Of a stretch of 54,131 bases of DNA, positions 36,410 through 46,300 are shown piece by piece (position 1 is the stretch's first letter; each line of letters opens with the position of its first letter). The position numbers and the translations under genes were made by a program. The notes beneath the pieces were generated by a model. It made no database searches and was not told the origin of the DNA. It saw only the letters and a list, made by a program, of their open reading frames with translations. The stretch spans positions 238,446 to 292,576 of the forward strand of contig NW_019774580.1 in the NCBI RefSeq assembly GCF_001039355.2, read 5' to 3'. Source of the stretch: Lingula anatina. Taxonomy: Eukaryota; Brachiopoda; Lingulata; Lingulida; Lingulidae.

Positions 36410-36587
36410 TATGTTATGTGGTGCTTCAGTTAAGGAGTTGTCGTTTGGATTCAAAGGGATGAAAGGCAGATAAAGACCACCTGTAGGCTTTGTCAAGAGT
36501 TTAGGGTTTCGGATGGGCGTGTCTAGTGTGACAATTTTGGGATCATGTAAAGAAAGGGAGTTGTGGAGATCCATGATGGTCAACCTC
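36410..36587 (-). CDS. Orphan exon-like ORF, unrecognised
   Basis: A 178-nt minus-strand segment is bounded by a good acceptor (tcattgcag) and donor (ATA|gtaagt). It encodes 59 residues without a stop, including MDLHNSLSLHDPKIVTLDTP, then IRNPKLLTKPTGGLYLPFIP and LNPNDNSLTEAPHNI. The outgoing phase 0 would fit the first TTC27 exon seen, but the residues do not match TTC27 as I know it. It may be an exon of another gene or of a transposon. Confidence 0.4.
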
Positions 36588-36891
36588 CTGCAATGACAAG
36601 ATACTGAGAGAGAGGGAGAGAGAGAGAGACTTAAGTACACAGACGTATGTTAAGCCTCTCTTCTGGTCCTCAAATCAAGTTCGGTCCCTCGGTTCTAAAC
36701 TGTTTACCAGAGGCTCTGTTCTGGCCCTACACCTGTAAATGTCCATCATGACGTGTTCAAACGTGTTCCCCAAACGTGTCCTTGGCTGACTCTCATTTGG
36801 GCCCCAAACTTTTTCTGCGGTATAGTCTTCATTTGGAAACCTGCCAGTATGACGTTCGGGGGAGGGGAGGGGATTAATTACTTGCAGTTAA

Positions 36892-37143
36892 GGCTTCGTT
36901 CACATGCAATGTCTATTTTCTATTTTCTATTTTCTATTTTCGGTATGTCTTATGATCACGGTCTGTGCACTGAATATCCCGCGGCGTAATTACTGGCATC
37001 GCGAGCCAGTTACTATAAGTTACTATAAGTAACTGGCTCGCGCTGCCAGTAATTACGCGGCGGGATATTCAGTGCACAGACCGTGATCATAAGACATACC
37101 GAAAATAGAAAATAGAAAATAGACATTGCATGTGAACGAAGCC
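36892..37143. mobile_element. 252 bp foldback MITE with TAA target-site duplication (PIF/Harbinger-like)
   Basis: The element starts ggcttcgttcacatgcaatg and ends as the inverse (cattgcatgtgaacgaagcc). Nearly the whole length is palindromic, with four versus three tattttc units in the arms. It is flanked by TAA on both sides (36889-36891, 37144-37146). Transposon copy 1 has a single taa at the same point (near 926), so the empty site is known. A 3 bp TWA duplication is the PIF/Harbinger signature. Confidence 0.9.
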
Positions 37144-37423
37144 TAAGCAACTCAACTAACGGTCATTTGGTTGATTTGCGAGATCAACGGACTAGCTGGC
37201 TATTATTTCACAGCATAAATTGAAAGATATAAATTGCAGAGTAACCTTGTGTCGCAAGGATACTACTTATAATTATTTTTCCCTTCATGCTCCCCCCTCC
37301 CCCGAGCACTTGTAATTAATACTCCGTATCTTGATTAATGTGGAAGAATCGAAAGATGAAAAGAGCGCCCAGACGTGCTTTTGACAGGTCAGGTCATGAA
37401 GTAACGGATACGGCATCTCAGGC

Positions 37424-37748
37424 CACAAAATTGGCTTCACAGGGTAGTGAACAAACTCGAGAAATTTCCCTCTCCGACAAAATTCCGAGCATATATGATC
37501 ACCCTGCTTCCTACATGTCTTTACAACAATTCAGTATCATTATACTGAATTCTATTACTGTTGTATTACTGATATTGTATTCAACCATCTAATAAAATTT
37601 GATATTTGAAGAAAATTTTATTGAAGGATTTTACAATATCACTACTTTACACCATTGCTATTGTTGTGTTTTTATCAGTTTAACTAAAAGGCCATACATT
37701 TATATCCTACATATATTTAGCCATCAAACATGTCCTACTAAACATATA
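37424..37748. other. Unassigned block inside TIR transposon copy 2
   Basis: The first part of the 1.44 kb segment absent from copy 1. Short frames are present, none recognised. Confidence 0.35.
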
Positions 37749-37918
37749 CAGGCAAATTTCCCGCTGGGTGGGGTTGATATAACATTGTTTTCTGACGTTG
37801 ATACAACGTTGTTATCTGTGGTTGACACAACTTTCAAATCCAACGTTTATTCAATGTCTTTTCAACGTTATGGTTCAACATTGTTTCAACGTTAAAACAA
37901 CATAATTTGTCCGCTGGG
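37749..37918. repeat. CAACGTTG-rich interspersed repeat (copy 2)
   Basis: It starts ttcccgctgggtgggg and ends ttgtccgctggg. The body repeats aacgtt/aacattgt motifs (tgatacaacgttg, ttcaacgttatgg, gtttcaacgttaaa), as at 4150-4310. It abuts the duplicated 650 bp block exactly. Confidence 0.55.
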
Positions 37919-38568
37919 TAGTCTCATTATGATCAGCCAATCAGAATCATAAGGAGTTCAGCTTCACCAAGAACAAAGAACACTCTCTCTCACTTCCGTA
38001 GAAATTTTTAACCTAGCAGTACATGCTCAGGAGAAAAGAGTTTTTAGTGAATTTCATAAAGTTTCTCAAACCCAACCCTGTCCCTCCCTAATGTTCCCTG
38101 ATTAATTAACACTACAAAACAATTATTAATTCTATGTATCATTATTATATGTATGGTATATATGTTCAGAAACATTTGACATATAGGTAAGCCTCTATGT
38201 GTTAGCAGTTCTCATTTTGTTTAATTCAACATACAGGACATAACCTTAGCATACGGCACATATGGCAGTTATAAGGCCAAGAGAGACAACTCTATTAGTG
38301 GGCTGTCAGAGTATTGAGGAAACCTACGTCCCCTTCCTGAAGTGTAGGGGTTGCGCAGCTCGCTCTCAGCCTCGGCCGAATTTTGGACATAAAATTTATC
38401 TAAAACATATTGCCATGTGTGGGCCCTTTTTCCCTCCATCTTTGCTGAAATGTAAATTATATCTTTAAGCTTGAAAATTATATAACATGCATGATTGTCA
38501 TTCATAGATTTATATCTAACTCTCAGTATTTTTCATTCGTACTTTGAACATTAATCAAAGTGCAAATG
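37919..38568. repeat. 650 bp duplicated block, copy C2
   Basis: A direct copy of 30105-30754, about 98% identical by eye, embedded in the interrupted TIR transposon copy 2. It starts right after the CAACGTTG repeat and ends at gcaaatg, just before the AATAAA present after C1. Confidence 0.85.
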
Positions 38569-38867
38569 ATGTTTGTCCTAAGCTCTGAAGCTCTGAACGC
38601 GCTTGATAGAAACCAGATGTGGAGATAGTGAGATTTTACTGCCCGAGCCAGACTACCGACTTTCCAATCTTACTGGTTGAAATAAGTGTGGGCAGGGGGG
38701 GGGGGGTATATATATCTTCTTAACCGACCAAGCTAGATAGTCACGAAACACGATAAAGTATATCAGTAGAAAAGCTCAACTTGACTTTTTTATTTCAAAT
38801 CGTTATTTCATAACATATTAGTTGCTATGCCCTTATGCTCCCCCTCCCACACTGCAGCTCTTGTAAT
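38569..38867. other. Non-coding DNA within TIR transposon copy 2
   Basis: Contains a poly-G run (about 38695-38706) and a short (ta)n run. Not present in copy 1. Confidence 0.4.
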
Positions 38868-40033
38868 AAATATTCATTTTTTTTTTCATATGAAAGATGA
38901 GAGCGTAAATTAACTTATCCCAACCGCTCACGTTTTGCATAATGTTTTCATTAATGTTTCATATTACTTTTAATAACTGCTGACTGCTTTCCCTGTTAGA
39001 GGGTACAATGACATAAACCAGTGAAAGTGATGGAACGTGTCATATATTTATTCTGATATTAATCTAAATATATGTGGTTCACATTTTCACTTTTTGTTGA
39101 AAGTTTTCTCACATCGAACTAAATGAATTGGGTTGGAGTGTCTACATCTGTAGCGGTGTTTTAAGGGGTCATAAAGTGACCAATTTTTGAGATAGCGTTA
39201 TGCGGGACTTAGGCAACTTTTATATAAACGGAAAATAATATACTGTAGATTGATTCACAACTCTGTCTGCGGTCGAATGCAAGCCCGTAAAGACCAACCA
39301 AAATTAAATGCCCGTGTCTGGTGCTGGTGCGTTTTCGTGGTTCTCTTACATAATTGCGCGGTGCTTCGGCAACAAATGTCGCTACAGATGAGATGCAAAT
39401 AAAACGGTATAATGATCGACGCGAAAATGCCTTTAGTCTGTTTTGATGCTTTCCATGTACGCACATCTACTATAATGTATAGGATTCGAAATTATCAACA
39501 TCGGACTACTTAAAATAACCATCCAAAGAACATTACATTACGGTGCGTACACACAATTCGATCGTTTGATTTGTGGTTTTTAATGAACTTAAATAAAGAT
39601 GCTGCAATAAAGACCAACTGAATAAGATATATATATATATATAGGGCGAAAAAGAAATTGAGACGTCCTTGGAGTCGAGACAAAATCTGTGTTAAAGAAT
39701 TCTGTAATAACAGCTAGGTTTGTCTCTTTTAAATTAATTTGAAGTGTGCTCTATAACAAGAGTGGCAGTCAATGTGAGGGTCGGTGGCAATTTTAATGGT
39801 GGGGATCGAGTATTTAAATTCACAGATTTCGGGCATGAAAGAAAATTTTGTGGTTTCCAGGGGTCAGTTTGTAAGATCAAAATTCAGGCCAGGGCGCTGT
39901 TCTGAATCTTTCCTTTGAAGTGGTAAATTGAAACGGGGATGTTAGCCTTTAATTTTGCCCAAGGGAGTACGGCGTTGTGTAACAGTAAATTGCATTGGTA
40001 TGCATACTTATACTACGTAGTTATGCTGGATCT

Positions 40034-40524
40034 GTCCTCTATACCATTAGTCGATCAAATCGCCACAATGTCTTTGGTCAGATCATTGGGTTTTCATGAT
40101 ATTCCCTTCACTGTACGCTCCTAAACCAATACAATTGGGATGCTAAGTTGTCATCCTGCAGCAAAACATCACTTGAACATTATCCGAATGATATGGGGTA
40201 TATAGCTTGTGAAGGCCTAGGTATAAATACCAACAAGGTATGCAGCACATCTCTAAACCAGCCCCGTCAATCAAACACACATTATGGTCAGTTGCGCCTT
40301 AGTTTCAATGCAATCAAACAGGCAAATAGGCTTTAATTACGAATATATTGCGCGTTTATTAATAAACCTTGTTTATTCAAATTATTGTTTTTCTTTTTAT
40401 CAAGAGCTTGTAAAATATGTGGGTATTACCTCCAATATTTCTGTGACTGTCAGTCACCATCATCAGGGAGTAAATGACTAGGGTCATTTCACCTGGAATG
40501 AAAATCCAGGTCAATTGCCCCTAA
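40034..40524. other. Non-coding DNA between TIR copy 2 and the Penelope fragment
   Basis: No exon was recognised. The right end (about 40440-40524) is probably the 3' end of the retroelement, since it directly follows its minus-strand stop. Confidence 0.4.
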
Positions 40525-41408
40525 TCACTGGCCTTGTGTTGTAACTGTTACTTCCTCCCCCCGGGGCTCCTCTGCATCCCTCTGGAGCACCGTGAGGTAG
40601 ATAGCTGGTAAATCATACCCCCCCTGTCTGTTCAGGTCTGGTTGTTTGGTCCTGATGTGTACAGCTTCTGCTATTTTTCTTTGGAATGTCCAGTTTTCCC
40701 TGTCTATCACTTTCAGGCTGTCAAAGTCTATGTGGTGACCTGGATGTTTGCAGGTATGTTCTCCAAGGGCTGATTTCCAGTTGTTTTTGGCCACTGAGTC
40801 TTTGTGTTCTTTCATTCTTGTGGCTAATGGTCTTCCTGTCTCGCCAATGTATTCTCCTTGGCAGGTTCCACATTTGACTGAATATATCACACCACATTGC
40901 TCTCCTTGGGTTAGAGGATCCTTGGGCTTCACTAGTGCTTGTCTCAGCGTCCAACCTGGCTTATGGTGGAGTTTGATGTTATATTTTTTATAAACCCGGC
41001 TTAGTTTTTCTGACAGACCTTGGCAGTATGGTAACACTATACTTTGCTTTGCACCCTCAATGAGGCCCATTGCATCCTTTTCTTTGTCATGTCTGTTCTT
41101 GCCTCTTTTTTCCCCTTGTTTTAGTGCCCATTTTGGATATCCACATGCTAACAGGTCTTTTTCAATCTTCTTCCTTTCTGTTTGTTTGTCTTCTGTATCG
41201 GATATCACGGTCTCACATCGGTGGAAAAGTGAAGCTGGTACACTAAGTTTTTGCGAGGTTGGATGATGAGACGACCACTGTAAGTAGTGATCTGTGTTCG
41301 TGGCTTTCCTGTACACTGTGGTTTTAATCCGTTCTTTGTCTTTGGTCATCTTTACATCTAGCATTGGCAGAGAACCTTCTACATTTTCTTCTTCTATTGT
41401 GAAGTGTA
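40525..41408 (-). mobile_element. Penelope-like retroelement, RT C-terminus and GIY-YIG endonuclease
   Basis: The open frame runs from the gap edge (41408) to a stop at 40525. It begins within the RT-end motif (SLPMLDVKMT, then TTVYRKATNTDHYLQWSSHH). It continues to a C-terminal GIY-YIG nuclease: CGVIYSVKCGTCQGEYIGET, then GRPLATRMKEH, with the paired cysteines that Penelope elements carry before YIG. An HHP...LSV segment separates the two. The frame is intact over this part (279 aa from the first Met), so the copy may be young. The upstream RT fingers and palm are lost in the assembly gap. Minus orientation. Confidence 0.88.
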
Positions 41409-42166
41409 NNNNNNNNNNNNNNNNNNNNNNNNNNNNNNNNNNNNNNNNNNNNNNNNNNNNNNNNNNNNNNNNNNNNNNNNNNNNNNNNNNNNNNNNNNNN
41501 NNNNNNNNNNNNNNNNNNNNNNNNNNNNNNNNNNNNNNNNNNNNNNNNNNNNNNNNNNNNNNNNNNNNNNNNNNNNNNNNNNNNNNNNNNNNNNNNNNNN
41601 NNNNNNNNNNNNNNNNNNNNNNNNNNNNNNNNNNNNNNNNNNNNNNNNNNNNNNNNNNNNNNNNNNNNNNNNNNNNNNNNNNNNNNNNNNNNNNNNNNNN
41701 NNNNNNNNNNNNNNNNNNNNNNNNNNNNNNNNNNNNNNNNNNNNNNNNNNNNNNNNNNNNNNNNNNNNNNNNNNNNNNNNNNNNNNNNNNNNNNNNNNNN
41801 NNNNNNNNNNNNNNNNNNNNNNNNNNNNNNNNNNNNNNNNNNNNNNNNNNNNNNNNNNNNNNNNNNNNNNNNNNNNNNNNNNNNNNNNNNNNNNNNNNNN
41901 NNNNNNNNNNNNNNNNNNNNNNNNNNNNNNNNNNNNNNNNNNNNNNNNNNNNNNNNNNNNNNNNNNNNNNNNNNNNNNNNNNNNNNNNNNNNNNNNNNNN
42001 NNNNNNNNNNNNNNNNNNNNNNNNNNNNNNNNNNNNNNNNNNNNNNNNNNNNNNNNNNNNNNNNNNNNNNNNNNNNNNNNNNNNNNNNNNNNNNNNNNNN
42101 NNNNNNNNNNNNNNNNNNNNNNNNNNNNNNNNNNNNNNNNNNNNNNNNNNNNNNNNNNNNNNNNNN
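41409..42166. other. Assembly gap, 758 Ns
   Basis: All bases are N. It separates the Penelope fragment from a LINE endonuclease fragment, so the true junction and length are unknown. Open frames reported across it are artefacts. Confidence 1.
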
Positions 42167-42781
42167 TAAACTGAGATAGAAATTATCTTTTACATCGTCT
42201 TCTCTGTCGTTTGTGGGTGCATAGCACTGGATCACTGTCAGGTTGACTTGGTTCCCTTTCAATCGTACCCTTATAATTCTGCTGTTAACAGGCTCCCATT
42301 CTAGCATGGAGTGGGTCACTTCTTTTCGTAGGATAATGGCAACGCCTTCATGGTGTTGTCCGTCTTCTCGTCCTGAAAATATTACCGTCTCTCCTGTTGC
42401 TGCTTTTTGTCTGCCAGAGCCAGTCCATCTACATTCACTTATGCCCAATATGTGTAGCTTGTAGCGCTCCATCTCTGTTATAATTTCTGCTAGTTTTCCA
42501 GCTTCATACATGGTTCTCACATTCCAAAAGCCAATTCTGGTTTTAGTCTTTGTGTGCAAAACGCCCATCTTCATGGCAGTAGTTTCCAGGTGGATTTGAC
42601 CACTGTCAGTCATATAAGTCGACAATGACTCTGGGGGCTCAGCACATCGAGTAGTGTTGAATATCTTTGTTGCCGTTTCCGTAACTGTTATGGTTTTCCG
42701 GGGTGGGGTTGTTGGCCCCACGCCCAACCCCCTACCAGGAGGGCCAGGGTTTTTTGTCAGGGATTTCCTTCCCTTAGTCAC
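42167..42781 (-). mobile_element. Non-LTR retrotransposon, N-terminal endonuclease (APE/EEP) fragment
   Basis: The minus frame has a Pro/Thr-rich leader, then TRIGFWNVRTMYEAGKLAEI, the ERYKLHILGISECRWTGSG block, and HHEGVAIILRKEV followed by VIQCYAPTNDREDD. These are the first motifs of the exonuclease-endonuclease-phosphatase domain of LINE ORF2 proteins: the catalytic WNVR, the E of SExRW and the QxYAPT strand. The frame enters the gap, so RT is not visible. A LINE 3' end of possibly the same sort lies at 35.7-35.9 kb. Confidence 0.85.
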
Positions 42782-43163
42782 TAAATCGGGTTATCAGGCG
42801 CCCGAAACCCGCCTTTCGCCGCTGCCTCTCAGCTTCAGCATTTCCAGGGCCACCACGTGGAGGCGAGACATGCGACTAGCTTGGCAGAGCCTGATTGAGA
42901 CGGTGGACATAACTGAGTTTTGTTGAGTGCTACTTAGTGACATCAGTAGCTCTCCTCAGTGTCCATTTGCCAGCCGTTTGACCCCAAGTAATTTATAAGT
43001 AGGGAGAATATGTGTCTCTTAACAGTCATCGTAATTCCAAATACACACCCCTGATCACGTCTTGTACTAAATGCATGTTGAAAGGTGACGCCTCCTGTCC
43101 TGCTGTGCCTCTCACCTCGTCCCGTAAGATAAGACTCAACCGTGCACTCTCACACTGTGAAAC
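42782..43163. other. LINE 5' remnant and upstream flank of the secreted-protein gene
   Basis: GC-richer sequence up to about 42900 is probably the LINE 5' end. The remainder is unrecognised sequence leading to a TATA box. Confidence 0.4.
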
Positions 43164-43221
43164 TATAAAAACCGATGTGGTTCTGTGGCAATTCACTCCA
43201 TATATTCATTCGGGCAGCAAG
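43164..43221 (+). promoter_or_regulatory. TATA box, initiator and 5' UTR exon of the secreted-protein gene
   Basis: A consensus tataaaa lies at 43164-43170, and an initiator match tcactcc has its A at 43195, 31 bp downstream. The putative first exon then runs to a strong donor (caag|gtaagc) at 43221. The next exon begins after tttatttcag at 43454, six bases before the ATG. A TATA promoter fits a tissue-restricted, highly expressed gene. Confidence 0.65.
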
Positions 43222-43459
43222 GTAAGCTGAGGTCAAAAAGTTTCCTTGTAAATTAAAAATTATTAATTCTTGTTTTATTGAGTTACCTGATGTCAATCTG
43301 CTGCCTTGGGTTTTGGATATCAGAAATTATTCTTATTGGGAACTAACAGCCTTTTTGGGAACCCGTGTGGCATATAAGATTTCCTCATGTAATCTGCCAA
43401 ATGTTTTGAATCTGTGAGTATCTCTGAGTTTATATGTTGGTTGTTTTATTTCAGCAATT

Positions 43460-45630
43460 ATGAAGGTCTTGTTATTTGTACTTGTTGCCGCCTTTGTTGG
43501 TGCCCAGGCGGATTTCGTTCGCCGTAAGTGTTCATTAAGTTTTGGTTTTTTTCTGTTACAAGTTCATAGTAACACATGCACTGGTGTATTAGACCTATTC
43601 TGTTCCCAGCAAACAGCAAATCGTAGATGGTTCAATTCATTAAAAACTATCCGTTACTGTTTTTATGCATTCGTTACTTACCAAAACAGCATAAATTTTG
43701 TATACGGTAAATCATTAGGGTAAAACTTTTAGATTAAACTTAATTCATCTTATAAAGGGCGCTAGACAAAATTTATTTATTATTTATAATAAAAAAAATA
43801 GATAACATTCTCAAGGCTTCGATCACGATGTGTCATTAGCTAAATGCCTTCTGACTATTTATAACTACTTTTGCAGTGAATCTGGACAATGAGATTTCGG
43901 CTCTCGTGAGTGAAATCAACTCACCACGTCATATTCGTGATACTAACCCGTAAGTAACAGCTACTACTACTTCTAGAATCTAAATCGCCACTTTACCAAC
44001 TTAACCACGTACTAGCCGCCATATATGTATATGATCGTGACCAATATGTGCAATCTATATATATATCGCCGTCGCTTTGTTATTTTCTCTTTGAAATAAA
44101 GTCTTTGAATAGTTGACGTGTATGTGGTCCATATCATCTCGGATATGCGTAGTTATTCTTTTGCTTTTACTATTGAGATAATCCATTGTAAGATCATCTT
44201 GAAGGAGAAATGTAAGAAATTTTATTGTATTAATTATAGAATTGCAAGGGCAACTCAGACTGCCCTTGGACAGGCTCTGGAGGAACAACTTAAGAATGTC
44301 ACCGATAAGATAAACTCAGCCCTAGCAAAAACACACCACGTATGTTTGCGAATCTATACGTCCATAAAAATGATTTTGAGAATTATCATTAAAAATTAAA
44401 TGAACAGAAAATAAACTTAATTATCAAAAACAGGTATTAACGTTGTACGTAGTAAATAATTGGCTTTTATGTCTTCTCATAGTATTAATTGGTTTCAGAA
44501 TTTTACATCACCAAATAATACGCATAGTTAGCTAAGACCACGATTTCCTCTAACAACTTAATCATTTATTAATTCAAGGTCAGCAAGGCTCTTCTTGAAC
44601 AGGCTCAAGAGCTGGCCGAGCGGCTGAAGGTACTTGGTGGCAAGTACCTAGCCGATGCCAAAGCCGTAATGAGTAGTCTGAAAGATCAGCTCTCTGGTTT
44701 CACTGACTGGGTGGCCGGGATTTTCGGTTAGTATAATATTGTTCTTATCATTGCATTTCTTCCTTTATCAAGATCTAATTCAAAGAAATAAAAGTCAATC
44801 TGGTGCTGAATCAACCTTTGGGTATTTCTTCGGCGTCCTATTATGCTGATAGTGATGTTGTTATGTTTCTTTGTAATTTCCGATGAGGCATTAACCATGC
44901 TGCTGGTTACTTTCTTGGCTCACCCGTCTCTACACACTGTAAAAGTCGGGCAAATATTATTTTTAAAAGAACTTATGATAAATTACTGTTTCTCTTTAAA
45001 TCTCCGGTAAACGCAGTTTAAATATACATGAAGTAATTGTAGAAAATGAATACACATTTCATTTTCAGTTACAGCAGCGTGATCTTCATTTTTTATTCTA
45101 TTTACAGGCAAACGTGACCTATTTGAAAACTTCGAGCAGGAACTCCTCGATGAGGTAAGGGCAACTATGTGACAATACCAATCGCAGGGTTTTTTTTGGT
45201 ACAACGACTTTTTAGGGCAACAAATACTCAACAGAAACAGATATTAATTGTGTTTTGAAACTTTTAGTACAATGGTCAATGTCACCTTTAGTTTTTCATT
45301 TATCAAAAGCAGTATCATTCCTATATACTAGATTAATATTTGAATCCGAGCGAAATTATAACATTAATTTTACTTTGTGCATGATCTCAATTTCTTAAAT
45401 TTTTAACTGAAACCCTTTCCTCGTTGAAGATCACCCTGCTGTCCTCGTATCTCAAGGTCTGCTGGAACCCATATATATATACTCCGCTTGCATATTCTTG
45501 AAACATTTTCTCATTCGTATTCAATATTATTTTGCAAAAACTTTGTCTTATTTTCTAGACCGTCGCCCTGGTTTTAGCAGAACGTGGTATTTTTGACTGG
45601 TGGGCAAATGTAATGGATATGGTAACTTGA
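43460..45630 (+). CDS. Secreted amphipathic-helix protein, signal exon plus cassette A, 167 aa
   Basis: Exons: 43460-43523, 43877-43949, 44240-44339, 44579-44726, 45108-45154, 45559-45630; phases agree and the total is 504 nt. The start MKVLLFVLVAAFVGAQA is a clear signal peptide with likely cleavage after AQA. The mature part is helical and charged: NEISALVSEIN, ARATQTALGQALEEQLKNVT, KALLEQAQELAERLKVLG, then an aromatic stretch FTDWVAGIFGKRDLF. GIFGKR holds Gly-Lys-Arg, a possible cleavage and amidation site. The last exon (TVALVLAERGIFDWWANVMD) ends in TGA and is the least certain. No AATAAA was seen soon after it. I do not recognise the family. Exchangeable apolipoprotein-like lipid binding, a propeptide, or a structural secretion are possible. 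Cassette B downstream is homologous. Confidence 0.7.
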
Positions 45631-46107
45631 CGATTGATTTCAAAGTAAGTTCTTCAAAGAGGAGTAAATTCTATCCAGTCTTATGCTCGATAGCCGTTTA
45701 TAGATGCAAGGGACGTGTGGTTACGTTAATATCATTAATCAACACAATTAATTGTTTATAACTTTGTTTCATTTATTAGAGGGACCTTCTGTAAATGCGG
45801 TCGCCATCGGCCATATTTCGAACACCATGCTTGAATTTGTTCTGTTCTTTTAATAGTCACGTCTTATTATTTAAGTCGGCTTAGATCAAAGAGACAAAGT
45901 TATGTTTCAAGTAGAATCTTTGTATATCGCATGTCGAATAACCCTGCTTCTTTTTACTTAAATCTTCTAGTGCGTCTGTTTCAAAGATGCATACATTCAC
46001 CTTTATACTCATTTTCGGCAGTTATACTTTTCATAAATGGGTATGTGATACACGCATACACCACTCGTGACTGCATTCGATGTACACTACCCTGTATTAC
46101 ATATATC

Positions 46108-46300
46108 ATAATGTTTCAGTTGCTGAGGATCCATGCGGCCGTTCGTGGTTTATATTGTATATATTTCATTAAGTTTCAGCTGCTGAGGACGATGTCCAGG
46201 TTGCCGTTTATGCTTTATATATATATATATATATATATATCGTAATGTTTCAGCTGCTGAGGACGAGATCCAGGCTGCCGTTCGTGCTTTCAGATCCGTT
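46108..46300 (+). repeat. Triplicated splice acceptor and exon 5' end (cassette B exon 1)
   Basis: The unit tgtttcag, then ctgctgaggac, and gccgttcgtgcttt occurs three times, with exon-like starts at 46120, 46180 and 46254. The first two are degraded and run into AT-rich spacers (including a (ta)n tract at 46217-46240). Only the third continues into the full exon. Confidence 0.85.

Larger units (their letters stand above)
36663..40033. mobile_element. TIR transposon copy 2, interrupted
   Basis: It matches copy 1 (699-2485) over about 36663-37423 and 38868-40033. It differs by a 252 bp foldback MITE at 36892 and by a 1.44 kb unrelated block (37424-38867). After 40033 similarity stops, and the right terminal inverted repeat seen in copy 1 is missing, so this copy is truncated. 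Confidence 0.75.

Noticed and set aside
40748-41266. Plus-strand frames opposite the Penelope fragment
   Set aside because: They are antisense shadows of the GIY-YIG and RT reading frame.
41294-42781. Continuous 485-aa frame through the gap
   Set aside because: It is open only because Ns are read as X. The two sides belong to different retroelement types.
45420-45464. Possible extra exon ITLLSSYLK in the secreted-protein gene
   Set aside because: A weak donor (gtctgc) and short length; phase allows it, but nothing in the cassette comparison supports it.
46000-46050. Possible second signal-peptide exon before cassette B (MHTFTFILIFGSYTFHKW)
   Set aside because: Its donor would leave phase 0, while cassette B needs phase 1. 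It also lacks a good cleavage site.
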